NCBI GenBank assembly: GCA_009885605.1
Contig: VFKK01000116.1
Location: forward strand, 1-30,771
Source of the DNA: Cyclobacteriaceae bacterium
GTDB taxonomy: Bacteria > Bacteroidota > Bacteroidia > Cytophagales > Cyclobacteriaceae
Direction of reading: 5' to 3'
DNA: 30,771 nt
This document shows, piece after piece, positions 24,388 through 30,771 of this stretch. The notes beneath the pieces are model-generated. The model searched no databases. It was not told the DNA's origin and saw only the letters and a program-made list of their open reading frames with translations. Made by a program: the position numbers and the translations under genes. Each line of letters opens with the position of its first letter. Positions within the stretch are counted from its first letter, which is position 1.

Positions 24388-24421
24388 TTCACCGACTTTT
24401 TCTGAAGCTTCACCGACTTTT
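24388..24421 (+). repeat. 13-bp direct repeat pair, 21-bp period, upstream of the LiaF/LytS/LytTR operon
   Basis: TTCACCGACTTTT occurs twice exactly, at 24388-24400 and 24409-24421, so the repeats face the same side of the helix two turns apart. On the minus strand each contains AAAGTCGGT, which differs at one position from the AgrA-type LytTR site pattern [TA][AC][CA]GTTN[AG][TG]. Those sites are usually direct repeats 21-22 bp apart. It lies about 61-94 bases upstream of the predicted transcription start. Autoregulation by the operon's LytTR regulator is inferred. Confidence 0.6.
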
Positions 24422-24467
24422 GAGTTGGTTTGACCTAATGTCTATTTCCCTTCTTTTGGGCTTGCTA

Positions 24468-24475
24468 TACTTTTG
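24468..24475 (+). promoter_or_regulatory. Candidate promoter -7 box for the LiaF/LytS/LytTR operon
   Basis: TACTTTTG, an exact TAnnTTTG match, is 26 bases before the ATG at 24501. A clear -33 TTTG at the right distance is absent, which would be consistent with a promoter that needs an activator at the upstream direct repeats. Confidence 0.6.
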
Positions 24476-24500
24476 GTCATCAACATAAACAAAAACTCAC

Positions 24501-25301
24501 ATGGCACGGAAATTCAACTCAAACAGCAACGACGGAGGAATCGTATTTGGATTCATTGTTCTCGGAATCGGCATTTTGCTTCTACTAAAAAAATTAGGAT
24601 TCTTTTTTCCGGACTGGCTTTTGACCTGGCCGATGATCCTGATTGTAATAGGAACTTTCACATTGATTAAGCATGAGTTCAAAAGCGTTTTTGGTGCTTT
24701 GCTGCTTGGTTTTGGATTGTTCTTCTTGTTCGAAAGGGAATTCAATTTTGATTTTGGATTGGATAGATACATACTTCCCATTGCTTTAATAGGTCTCGGG
24801 ATTCACCTGATCTCCAAAAAGAGAAATGAACAAAACGTTCTTAAAACTATTCAGGAACAAATCAAATCGAGAAATAAGGATTTTCCGGCAGAACCAAAGG
24901 ATCCAATTACAGGTGAACCAAAAACTTTGGGATCAATTTCAAATGTGACCGGGGCGACTTTTTCGGATCAATTGAATGTCGATGCGATCTTGAGCGGGGT
25001 CCAAAAAAGAGTACTCTCCAAGAATTTTCAAGGAGGAAAATTGACCGCGGCCTTTGGAGGGATTGATTTGGATCTGACTCAGGCAGATTTTAATGGGATG
25101 GTAAATCTTCAAATCGACGTGATTTTCGGAGGAATGAAACTGATTGTACCGCCACATTGGGACATTCGAACCGAAGTGACCAATATCGCAGCAGGAATTG
25201 AAGACAAACGCTTGTATCGTGAATCTGAAGTAGACCCTAACAAAGTCCTGGTAATTCGTGGAACGATCTTGTTTGGAGGTTTGGAAATCAAATCATTTTA
25301 A
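24501..25301 (+). CDS. LiaF-like membrane protein (DUF5668/LiaF transmembrane domain)
   Basis: A 266-residue protein. The first 100 residues hold four short hydrophobic helices: GGIVFGFIVLGIGILLLL, LLTWPMILIVIGTFTL, FGALLLGFGLFFLF and YILPIALIGLGIHLI. This is the LiaF transmembrane pattern. A cytosolic linker follows. The C-terminal beta-helix-like domain contains DVIFGGMKLIVPPHWDIR and ends TILFGGLEIKSF. LiaF-type proteins modulate envelope-stress two-component systems. Here the gene is followed by a LytS kinase 33 bases later and a LytTR regulator, so it most likely controls that pair; the direction of control is not visible. Confidence 0.83.
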   Translation: MARKFNSNSNDGGIVFGFIVLGIGILLLLKKLGFFFPDWLLTWPMILIVIGTFTLIKHEFKSVFGALLLGFGLFFLFEREFNFDFGLDRYILPIALIGLGIHLISKKRNEQNVLKTIQEQIKSRNKDFPAEPKDPITGEPKTLGSISNVTGATFSDQLNVDAILSGVQKRVLSKNFQGGKLTAAFGGIDLDLTQADFNGMVNLQIDVIFGGMKLIVPPHWDIRTEVTNIAAGIEDKRLYRESEVDPNKVLVIRGTILFGGLEIKSF

Positions 25302-25334
25302 CGAGATTCCAACTTAGTTAAAACTCACCTAAGC

Positions 25335-26375
25335 TTGTTTTCAAACGCCTTTTCCAACCCTTCGAAAGCAAAATGGATCATCCAGGGAGCCGGAATTATC
25401 TGGCTCCTTGGTTCGTTTTTGCTTCTCCTTTTTTACGAAATTGACTATTCCCTGGCATTGCCCGATGCAGCCATTTTCGCAGTCATTTTTTTGATTGGAG
25501 TCTTTGTTTTGGAGCAGATTTTTGGTTTTTATATTCCCAAGGGAGGATATTCCTGGCTTTTGCTGGTGCTTCCATTGTTGTTGAGTCTGGCCGGAGTATA
25601 TGCTCATCGTTTCCTTCTTCAATGGGTTTTTGAAGATGAATTGGAATACATCGAGTTTCTGAAAGACCATATTTTTCTCCGTTGGGCTTTTCTTGCAATT
25701 GCTGAGATTTTTGTATCCATGATCGCAATAGTTGTTTCAAAACTGGAACAGCAAGAAGAAACTCGTAAGCGCGAAGCCCTGATGGCTGAGCTTTCCAGAG
25801 AAGCTGAACTTACTCAACTCAGACAGCAACTTCAGCCGCATTTCCTTTTCAATAGCCTTAATTCAATCAATGCGCTCGTAGTCTCACAACCCAAAAAAGC
25901 AAGGGAAATGGTTCTGCAGCTTTCGGAATTTCTTAGAGGAACAATACGAAAGGATCATCAGCAATGGTTGAGCCTCGAAGAAGAATTGAATTACTTGAAG
26001 ATGTATCTTGAAATTGAGAAAGTTCGATTCGGGCATCGGCTTGAAGTTGATTTTGAGTTGGATGAGGAGACGAAGTCCATGTTGCTGCCTCAATTGCTTG
26101 TTCAGCCTCTCTTGGAAAATGCCATTAAGCATGGACTGTATGGCCTCACCGGGGAGGTGAAAATCACCCTTCAATCCCGAAAAGAATCAAATTATTTATT
26201 TCTGAAAATCACAAATCCTTTTGACCCGGAAGCGACGTCTCCCCAGGGTACAGGGTTCGGATTGTCCTCGATTGAGCGAAGACTTTTCTTACTTTTTGGA
26301 AGAAAAGACTTGCTAGAAACCAAGATCGAAAACCACACTTTTTCTGTTGAATTAAAAATACCACAACTCAAATGA
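25335..26375 (+). CDS. LytS-type sensor histidine kinase (TTG start)
   Basis: A 346-residue kinase of the His_kinase (LytS/YehU) family. Four transmembrane helices lie within residues 14-137, followed by a coiled segment (KLEQQEETRKREALMAELS). The phospho-acceptor motif LQPHFLFNSLNSINAL is near residue 168 and the ATP-binding domain has LLVQPLLENAIKHG and GTGFGLSSIERR. No in-frame ATG exists between the preceding stop and residue 120. The TTG at 25335 is the only start that preserves the first helix, so I take it. The stop overlaps the LytTR regulator start (ATGA, 26372-26375). Confidence 0.9.
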   Translation: MFSNAFSNPSKAKWIIQGAGIIWLLGSFLLLLFYEIDYSLALPDAAIFAVIFLIGVFVLEQIFGFYIPKGGYSWLLLVLPLLLSLAGVYAHRFLLQWVFEDELEYIEFLKDHIFLRWAFLAIAEIFVSMIAIVVSKLEQQEETRKREALMAELSREAELTQLRQQLQPHFLFNSLNSINALVVSQPKKAREMVLQLSEFLRGTIRKDHQQWLSLEEELNYLKMYLEIEKVRFGHRLEVDFELDEETKSMLLPQLLVQPLLENAIKHGLYGLTGEVKITLQSRKESNYLFLKITNPFDPEATSPQGTGFGLSSIERRLFLLFGRKDLLETKIENHTFSVELKIPQLK

Positions 26376-27100
26376 TCAAGACCATAATCATAGATGATGA
26401 GCCGTTGGCGGCAGAAATTGTCCGGGAATTTTTGGCTGAATTTCCTCAATTCAAAGTTCTGGAAGTTTGTCAGGACGGATTTCAAGGACTTAAAGCAATC
26501 CAGCATCATCAGCCGGACTTAATATTTCTGGATGTGCAAATGCCCAAGATTACAGGATTTGAAATGCTCGAACTTATTGATTCTCCTCCGTCCGTGATTT
26601 TTACAACTGCATTTGATCAATATGCTGTCAAGGCTTTTGATGCCATGGCAATAGATTATTTACTCAAACCTTTTTCGCAGGAAAGATTTTCGAAAGCAAT
26701 TGAAAAATACCTTGCTCAGGTAAATGAACCCCAAGTTGAGGAGCGTGAAGGACTAAATCAATTGGCAGAAAAAAGAAACAGGCTGGTGGTACGGGTGAAA
26801 AATGAGATCAAAATCATTCCGATTCACGAAGTCACCTACTTTGAGGCGGAGGATGATTACATCTCTATCCATACTTCCGGGAGAAAATATCTGAAAAAGA
26901 TGACGATGAAGTCACTGGAGGATGCAATGGATCCAGGGAAATTTGCGCGAGTTCATCGTTCATTCATGGTTAATCTTAATCAAATCACTCAAATTGAGCC
27001 ATTTGAGCGGGATAGTTATATTTTGAAAATGCGCGATGGTGCTCAGGTGCCTGTCAGCAAAACCGGATATTCCCGTCTTCGCCAGGTTCTGGGGCTATAA
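26372..27100 (+). CDS. LytTR family response regulator
   Basis: A 242-residue regulator. The receiver domain has Asp8 and Asp9 in IIDDEP and the phospho-acceptor Asp54 in IFLDVQMP. The conserved lysine is in YLLKPFSQERF near 105. The C-terminal LytTR DNA-binding domain starts near 140 and contains VTYFEAEDDYISIHT, FARVHRSFMVNL and VPVSKTGYSRLRQVLG. LytTR domains bind pairs of short direct repeats, and such a pair lies upstream of this operon. It is translationally coupled to the LytS kinase and followed by a terminator. Confidence 0.95.
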   Translation: MIKTIIIDDEPLAAEIVREFLAEFPQFKVLEVCQDGFQGLKAIQHHQPDLIFLDVQMPKITGFEMLELIDSPPSVIFTTAFDQYAVKAFDAMAIDYLLKPFSQERFSKAIEKYLAQVNEPQVEEREGLNQLAEKRNRLVVRVKNEIKIIPIHEVTYFEAEDDYISIHTSGRKYLKKMTMKSLEDAMDPGKFARVHRSFMVNLNQITQIEPFERDSYILKMRDGAQVPVSKTGYSRLRQVLGL

Positions 27101-27102
27101 AA

Positions 27103-27126
27103 AAAGCCCTGAATAATCAGGGCTTT
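27103..27126. terminator. Terminator after the LytTR regulator gene
   Basis: AAAGCCCTGA (27103-27112) and TCAGGGCTTT (27117-27126) form a perfect 10-bp stem with an ATAA loop. A T-rich run follows on the plus strand and TTTTTT on the minus strand. It begins 2 bases after the regulator's stop codon and ends 4 bases before the convergent DUF2795 stop, so it serves both. Confidence 0.9.
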
Positions 27127-27130
27127 GGTT

Positions 27131-27352
27131 TTAATATTCGTCTTCGTTGAAGAAGAAGTCATCTTTGGTAGGGTAATCCGGCCAAATCTCCTCGATGGTC
27201 TCGTAAGGCTCACCGTCATCCTCCAATTCCTGAAGGTTTTCTACTACTTCAAGTGGCGCACCGGATCGAATGGCATAATCAATCAATTCATCCTTGGTGG
27301 CTGGCCAGGGAGCGTCCTCAAGATAGGAAGCTAGTTCAAGTGTCCAGTACAT
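27131..27352 (-). CDS. Small DUF2795 domain protein
   Basis: A 73-residue acidic protein. It begins MYWTLELASYLEDAPWPATK, then has DELIDYAIRSGAPLEVVENL. This is the DUF2795 pattern, a short helical domain of unknown function, and the tail is very acidic (DDFFFNEDEY). No signal peptide. It is probably a real gene: it has a candidate promoter, a terminator and a conserved Bacteroidota-type sequence. It lies 80 bases downstream of the DUF349 gene on the same strand. Confidence 0.85.
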   Translation of the reverse strand: MYWTLELASYLEDAPWPATKDELIDYAIRSGAPLEVVENLQELEDDGEPYETIEEIWPDYPTKDDFFFNEDEY

Positions 27353-27393
27353 AGTATTTGTTTTAAAGTTATTTCTGATTTTTTTAAGGCTTG

Positions 27394-27401
27394 CAAAATT
27401 A
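27394..27401 (-). promoter_or_regulatory. Candidate promoter -7 box for the DUF2795 gene
   Basis: On the minus strand TAATTTTG matches TAnnTTTG exactly, 41 bases before the ATG. The -33 region is weak. Confidence 0.5.
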
Positions 27402-27432
27402 TCTTTTTTTTGAAATATGTAAGGTGTACTGA

Positions 27433-28680
27433 TTATTTAAAAGAAAGTTGCTTCAAAAGATAATTTTTTACATCAACTTTTCTCTTCAAACCAGACAGCT
27501 TTTTCTTCATCATAATCTCAAAATCTTCTGTTTGTACCCTGAAATTGTCCGTGTTATTCTGCATCGTATCCAATTCGCTCTGATCTCTGTGCAGTAAGTC
27601 CTTGAGAAGGGCTATCTTAAGTTCAATTTGCTCTGTATCCGACATTTCATTGAAGTCAGGGTATTTGCCATGAATCAATTTCTCCAGAAATGCTTTCTCA
27701 AAAACTATATCACTATAAAACTGAAAAGATCTTGCCGTCAAGGTAGCCTCTTTTGGCTTTCTGGGTGGCAGTTTTCTCCATTCTTCCTGGATTAGTTTCG
27801 CCTTATTGATCACATCGTAACTCGTCGGGACATTGACGAGCCTTTTTATATCCTCAGTCAGGGTCTCTATTTTCTTCATGAGCTCTCGGGGATGCATCTG
27901 CGGTCCCGGATTCAGGGTTCTCTTGTATCTTGAGAAAATCCGGTTGTTTAGCTTCGAAAATTCATCCCAAAGAGGCTGACGTTTTTCTGCAGGTACTTTG
28001 CCGGCTTCTTTCCATTGCTTCTGAATCTTTTTGCTGATGTCGAAAGCCATTTTAGAATCAGGCAAATCATGTGCCTCACGAGCCTGAAGAACCAAAGATT
28101 CGTAGATCTTGATATTCTCCTCAGCCTGAAGCGCCATACCTTCGAAGAAATGTCTTCTGGTTTCGAAGAAAGTCTGAACGGAATCGTTGAATCGAGTTTC
28201 AATCTCTTCGTGAAGTTCTTTCTCGACCGGACCGGTTTTGATCCAGCGAAGTTTTAATTCTTTGAAAAATTCCGTCGTTTCTTTCCAGTCAGTGTCATCC
28301 TTCATGGACTCTGCCTCATCAATCAGCGAATTTTTAACTTCCAGATTTTTAGATCTGTTTGACTGAATGATTTCATTCAAAAAAGCTTCCTGCTGATTAA
28401 GTTCCTCGATCAAAGGAATAAAATCACCCAAAGCGTCCGATTCGAAAAGTGATTCGCGGAGGTGTATTAGTTTCATCAGAAAAGAACCCTTGTTCTGATT
28501 TTCCTTAATGTCGTTTTTGAGTTTTTCTACTTTGCCTTTGATTTGCTCAAATCTCGCCTCAAAGTACTTTAGAGTGGAGGTTTCGTCTTCTTTTACTTCA
28601 CCGATTTCCCTGTCAGCCTTCCCTAAAAATCCCCTCAAATAAACTTTCGTATTCTTTATATACCCATACGGATGGTCCAT
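27433..28680 (-). CDS. DUF349 domain-containing protein
   Basis: A 415-residue, highly charged, almost wholly helical protein from ATG 28680; a TTG at 28722 would add 14 residues. The start MDHPYGYIKNTKVYLRGF and DREIGEVKEDE are typical of Bacteroidota members. At least three DUF349-type repeats can be seen. One is around residues 142-180 (DDTDWKETTEFFKELKLRW), one near 215-275 (KKIQKQWKEAGKVPAEKRQ with LWDEFSKLNNRIF) and a weaker one near 300-330. Coiled-coil propensity is high throughout and there is no signal peptide. Function is unknown; an interaction scaffold is conceivable. Confidence 0.85.
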   Translation of the reverse strand: MDHPYGYIKNTKVYLRGFLGKADREIGEVKEDETSTLKYFEARFEQIKGKVEKLKNDIKENQNKGSFLMKLIHLRESLFESDALGDFIPLIEELNQQEAFLNEIIQSNRSKNLEVKNSLIDEAESMKDDTDWKETTEFFKELKLRWIKTGPVEKELHEEIETRFNDSVQTFFETRRHFFEGMALQAEENIKIYESLVLQAREAHDLPDSKMAFDISKKIQKQWKEAGKVPAEKRQPLWDEFSKLNNRIFSRYKRTLNPGPQMHPRELMKKIETLTEDIKRLVNVPTSYDVINKAKLIQEEWRKLPPRKPKEATLTARSFQFYSDIVFEKAFLEKLIHGKYPDFNEMSDTEQIELKIALLKDLLHRDQSELDTMQNNTDNFRVQTEDFEIMMKKKLSGLKRKVDVKNYLLKQLSFK

Positions 28681-28810
28681 TGTTCTACAGTAGGTTAGGT
28701 GGTCGTTTTCAATTTTCCGCAAATTAATTAATTCAAAAGCACTTATCCTAAGAAAGGGGTTTTTTTGCCATATTTGCCGATTAAGTAAAATTTTAAGTAA
28801 AAGTTAACGC

Positions 28811-30490
28811 ATGAGCTCAGAAAAAATCATCTTTTCGATGGCAGGGGTTTCCAAAATCTACCCTCCTCAGAAAAAAGTTCTCAAAGATATTTACCTCTCA
28901 TTTTTTTATGGAGCCAAAATCGGTGTCCTCGGTCTCAACGGATCAGGGAAATCATCTTTGCTTCGAATCATCGCAGGAATAGACAAAGAATTCCAAGGCG
29001 AGGTGGTCTGGTCTCCTGGATACACGGTTGGAATGCTTGAGCAGGAACCCAAACTTGACCCGACCAAAACAGTCAAAGAAGTAGTAGAAGAGGCAGTTGC
29101 TGGTACAGTCAATCTGCTGAAGGAATTCGAAGAAATCAATGAAAAATTCATGGATCCGGCGCTGATGGATGATCCGGATGCGATGGATAAGCTCATTACC
29201 CGTCAGGGAGCGGTTCAGGAGAAGCTGGATGCGATCAATGCCTGGGAATTGGACGTGATGCTGGACAAAGCGATGGACGCGCTCAGACTTCCTCCAAGCG
29301 ATGCGATTGTCGGTAAACTTTCAGGTGGTGAAAAACGCCGGGTTGCTCTTTGTCGGTTGTTGCTGCAGGAACCGGATGTTTTGCTTTTGGATGAACCTAC
29401 CAACCACCTGGATGCGGAGTCTGTACAGTGGCTTGAGCAATATTTGCAGAATTACAAAGGAACTGTTATTGCGGTCACCCACGACAGATACTTCCTGGAC
29501 AATGTCGCCGGATGGATTCTGGAGTTGGATCGTGGTGAAGGGATTCCTTGGAAAGGAAATTATTCTTCCTGGCTGGATCAGAAACAGCAACGATTGAAGC
29601 AAGAGGAAAAGACGGAATCGAAACGTCAAAAGACGCTGGAGCGAGAATTGGAATGGATCAGAATGTCTCCCAAAGCTCGTCAGTCGAAAGGTAAAGCCCG
29701 ACTATCTGCCTACGATAAGTTGGTCGGTGAGGAGGCCAAAGAAAAAGAATCCAAACTGGAGTTATTCATTCCTCCGGGGCCAAGGTTGGGTGCCAAAGTG
29801 ATCGAAGTCCATGGCGTTTCCAAAGCGTATGGAGATAAGTTGCTTTTTGAAAATCTTGACTTTTCACTTCCCCAAGGAGGTATAGTCGGTATTATCGGCC
29901 CAAATGGTGCAGGAAAAACTACTTTGTTCAAACTGATTACCGGACAGGAAAAGCCTGATGCAGGTAATTTCGAAGTAGGAGAGACGGTACAATTATCTTA
30001 TGTGGATCAGGAACATGGTAGCCTGGATCCAAATAAGTCTGTCTATCAGATTATTTCCGGCGGAAATGAACTGATGAAACTGGGAAATAAAGAAGTCAAT
30101 TCTCGTGCATACGTGAGTAAGTTCAATTTCGCAGGAGCAGATCAGGAGAAGAAAGTCGGTGTTCTCTCAGGTGGTGAGCGCAACCGAGTTCATCTCGCCA
30201 TGATGCTGAAAGAAGGGGGCAACCTACTCCTACTGGATGAACCAACCAACGATTTGGATATTAATACCCTTCGTGCATTGGAGGAAGCCCTGGAAAACTT
30301 TGGCGGCTGTGCGGTAATCATCTCCCACGACAGATGGTTCCTGGATAGAATTTGCACGCATATTTTGGCTTTCGAGGGAGACTCTCAGGTGGTCTGGTTT
30401 GAGGGAAACTTCTCCGATTATGAGGAAAACAAGAAGAAAAGAATAGGCGATGTGACGCCTAAGAGAATCAGATATAAGAGTTTGAAGTAA
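28811..30490 (+). CDS. ettA: Energy-dependent translational throttle protein EttA (ABC-F ATPase)
   Basis: A 559-residue ABC-F protein with two tandem ATPase domains and no membrane segments. The first has GLNGSGKSS, LSGGEKRR and LLLDEPTNHLD. The second has GPNGAGKTT, LSGGERNR and LLLDEPTNDLD. The linker between them contains the basic segment RMSPKARQSKGKARLSAY, characteristic of EttA, which binds the ribosomal E site and gates elongation according to ADP/ATP. It is divergent from the DUF349 gene, 130 bases away. The ATG at 28811 gives MSSEKIIFSMAGVSKIYPP, the normal start. Confidence 0.96.
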   Translation: MSSEKIIFSMAGVSKIYPPQKKVLKDIYLSFFYGAKIGVLGLNGSGKSSLLRIIAGIDKEFQGEVVWSPGYTVGMLEQEPKLDPTKTVKEVVEEAVAGTVNLLKEFEEINEKFMDPALMDDPDAMDKLITRQGAVQEKLDAINAWELDVMLDKAMDALRLPPSDAIVGKLSGGEKRRVALCRLLLQEPDVLLLDEPTNHLDAESVQWLEQYLQNYKGTVIAVTHDRYFLDNVAGWILELDRGEGIPWKGNYSSWLDQKQQRLKQEEKTESKRQKTLERELEWIRMSPKARQSKGKARLSAYDKLVGEEAKEKESKLELFIPPGPRLGAKVIEVHGVSKAYGDKLLFENLDFSLPQGGIVGIIGPNGAGKTTLFKLITGQEKPDAGNFEVGETVQLSYVDQEHGSLDPNKSVYQIISGGNELMKLGNKEVNSRAYVSKFNFAGADQEKKVGVLSGGERNRVHLAMMLKEGGNLLLLDEPTNDLDINTLRALEEALENFGGCAVIISHDRWFLDRICTHILAFEGDSQVVWFEGNFSDYEENKKKRIGDVTPKRIRYKSLK

Positions 30491-30511
30491 GTATTTCGGC
30501 TGTTCTCCTTT

Positions 30512-30539
30512 TTGCGAGGAGGAACGACGAAGCAATCTC
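30512..30539. repeat. Possible REP-like intergenic element
   Basis: The stretch from TTGCGAGGAGGAACGACGAA through GCAATCTC resembles, from memory, a short dispersed repeat with the core TTGCGAGGAACGAAGCAATCTC seen in many Bacteroidota intergenic regions. The ends TTGC and GCAA are complementary. Only one copy is in this window, so repetitiveness cannot be confirmed here. Confidence 0.35.
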
Positions 30540-30551
30540 ATGATTAAGCAG

Positions 30552-30596
30552 AAAACCACCGCTGAGCCTGTGAAACCAGTATTTGGCGGTGGTTTT
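30552..30596. terminator. Terminator between ettA and the convergent gene
   Basis: AAAACCACCGC (30552-30562) and GCGGTGGTTTT (30586-30596) are perfect 11-bp complements, with a 23-base loop and a trailing T on both strands. It is 61 bases after the ettA stop and 106 bases past the minus-strand stop at 30703. Confidence 0.8.
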
Positions 30597-30702
30597 TGCA
30601 TTTCCTGAAAATCACTTCCGGGAATCAAGTTTTTGATATGCATTTTTCAAGTAAACCTTCACGGTTTTGAAAACCTCAAAGGTTGATCTGATCAGCGGAA
30701 AC

Positions 30703-30771
30703 CTACTTTTTTTTCAGCTTCAGCACCGTAATCTCCGGCCAGATTCCTACCCGGCCGGGGAAGGCCAAAAA
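30703..30771 (-). CDS. C-terminal end of a probable metallophosphoesterase (runs off the window)
   Basis: Only the last 22 codons and the TAG stop are inside. They read FLAFPGRVGIWPEITVL followed by KLKKK. A Gly-Arg turn followed by PEI-hydrophobic near the end is the usual C-terminus of the calcineurin-like phosphoesterases related to YkuE/YaeI, where this strand closes the core sheet. The frame is open to the window edge. The identification rests on a short tail and is tentative; the reading frame itself is more certain. Confidence 0.45.
   Translation of the reverse strand, partial: FLAFPGRVGIWPEITVLKLKKK

Noticed and set aside
30230..30643. Minus-strand ORF of 137 codons covering the end of ettA
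   Set aside because: It lies opposite the second EttA ATPase domain and across the terminator, and its sequence resembles no family.
30735..30758. GC-rich inverted repeat CCGGCC/GGCCGG
   Set aside because: It lies within the coding tail of the partial minus-strand gene, without a T-run, and is explained by Pro/Gly/Arg codons there.
1..30771. Mobile element, prophage, CRISPR or tRNA-linked island
   Set aside because: No transposase, integrase, repeat-spacer series or attachment-like direct repeats were seen. The gene content is core-genome throughout and the base and codon use look even.

Overview
The window is a chromosomal segment of a Bacteroidota bacterium, most likely order Cytophagales and perhaps the Cyclobacteriaceae/Algoriphagus group. 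That placement is inferred from gene content and style. There are several Bacteroidota-typical families (DUF5687, DUF3078, DUF3108, DUF349, LytS/LytTR and LiaF-like proteins). Promoter-like TAnnTTTG boxes occur where leaders should begin, Shine-Dalgarno sequences are weak, and the tmRNA tag is GEDTYAMAA. Nearly everything is housekeeping; I see no prophage, insertion sequence, CRISPR array or integrated island.

Layout. 1-511: 5' part of a nitroreductase gene (minus strand). 604-2786: a two-gene ABC exporter (DUF5687 permease plus ATPase). 2808-3254: shared terminator and tmRNA (minus). 3525-5239: dnaX, split by a -1 frame change at a run of ten A. 5236-9778: minus-strand cluster of an M16 peptidase, an O-methyltransferase, a LysM lytic transglycosylase and DUF3078. 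9928-12076: GT2 glycosyltransferase and an Xaa-Pro aminopeptidase. 12272-14944: rplM-rpsI-rpsB-tsf translation operon (minus). 15126-15836: RluA-type pseudouridine synthase. 16003-17167: HipA-like kinase overlapping a DUF3037 gene. 17139-18942: OmpR-type regulator and histidine kinase (minus). 19094-19885: DUF3108. 20064-21098: recA. 21148-22398: MacB/FtsX-type permease (minus). 22525-24371: queA and ispD. 24501-27100: LiaF-like membrane protein, LytS kinase and LytTR regulator. 27131-28680: DUF2795 and DUF349 genes (minus). 28811-30490: ettA. 30703-30771: C-terminal end of a probable metallophosphoesterase (minus).

How they work together. Translation and its quality control dominate: ribosomal proteins L13, S9 and S2, EF-Ts, tmRNA, EttA, QueA and a pseudouridine synthase. 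DNA maintenance is represented by dnaX and recA. A second theme is the cell envelope: lytic transglycosylase, LiaF-like sensor with LytS/LytTR, phospho-relay pair, DUF3078, two ABC permeases and IspD for isoprenoid precursors.

The most interesting signals are three. The dnaX recoding site has an SD-like GGAGG, A10, an immediate stop and a hairpin, an architecture like that of E. coli dnaX, in a phylum where SD interactions are thought to be weak. A 13-bp direct repeat with 21-bp period lies upstream of the LiaF/LytS/LytTR operon and resembles a LytTR operator. A compact HipA-like kinase/DUF3037 gene pair has no known function that I can name.
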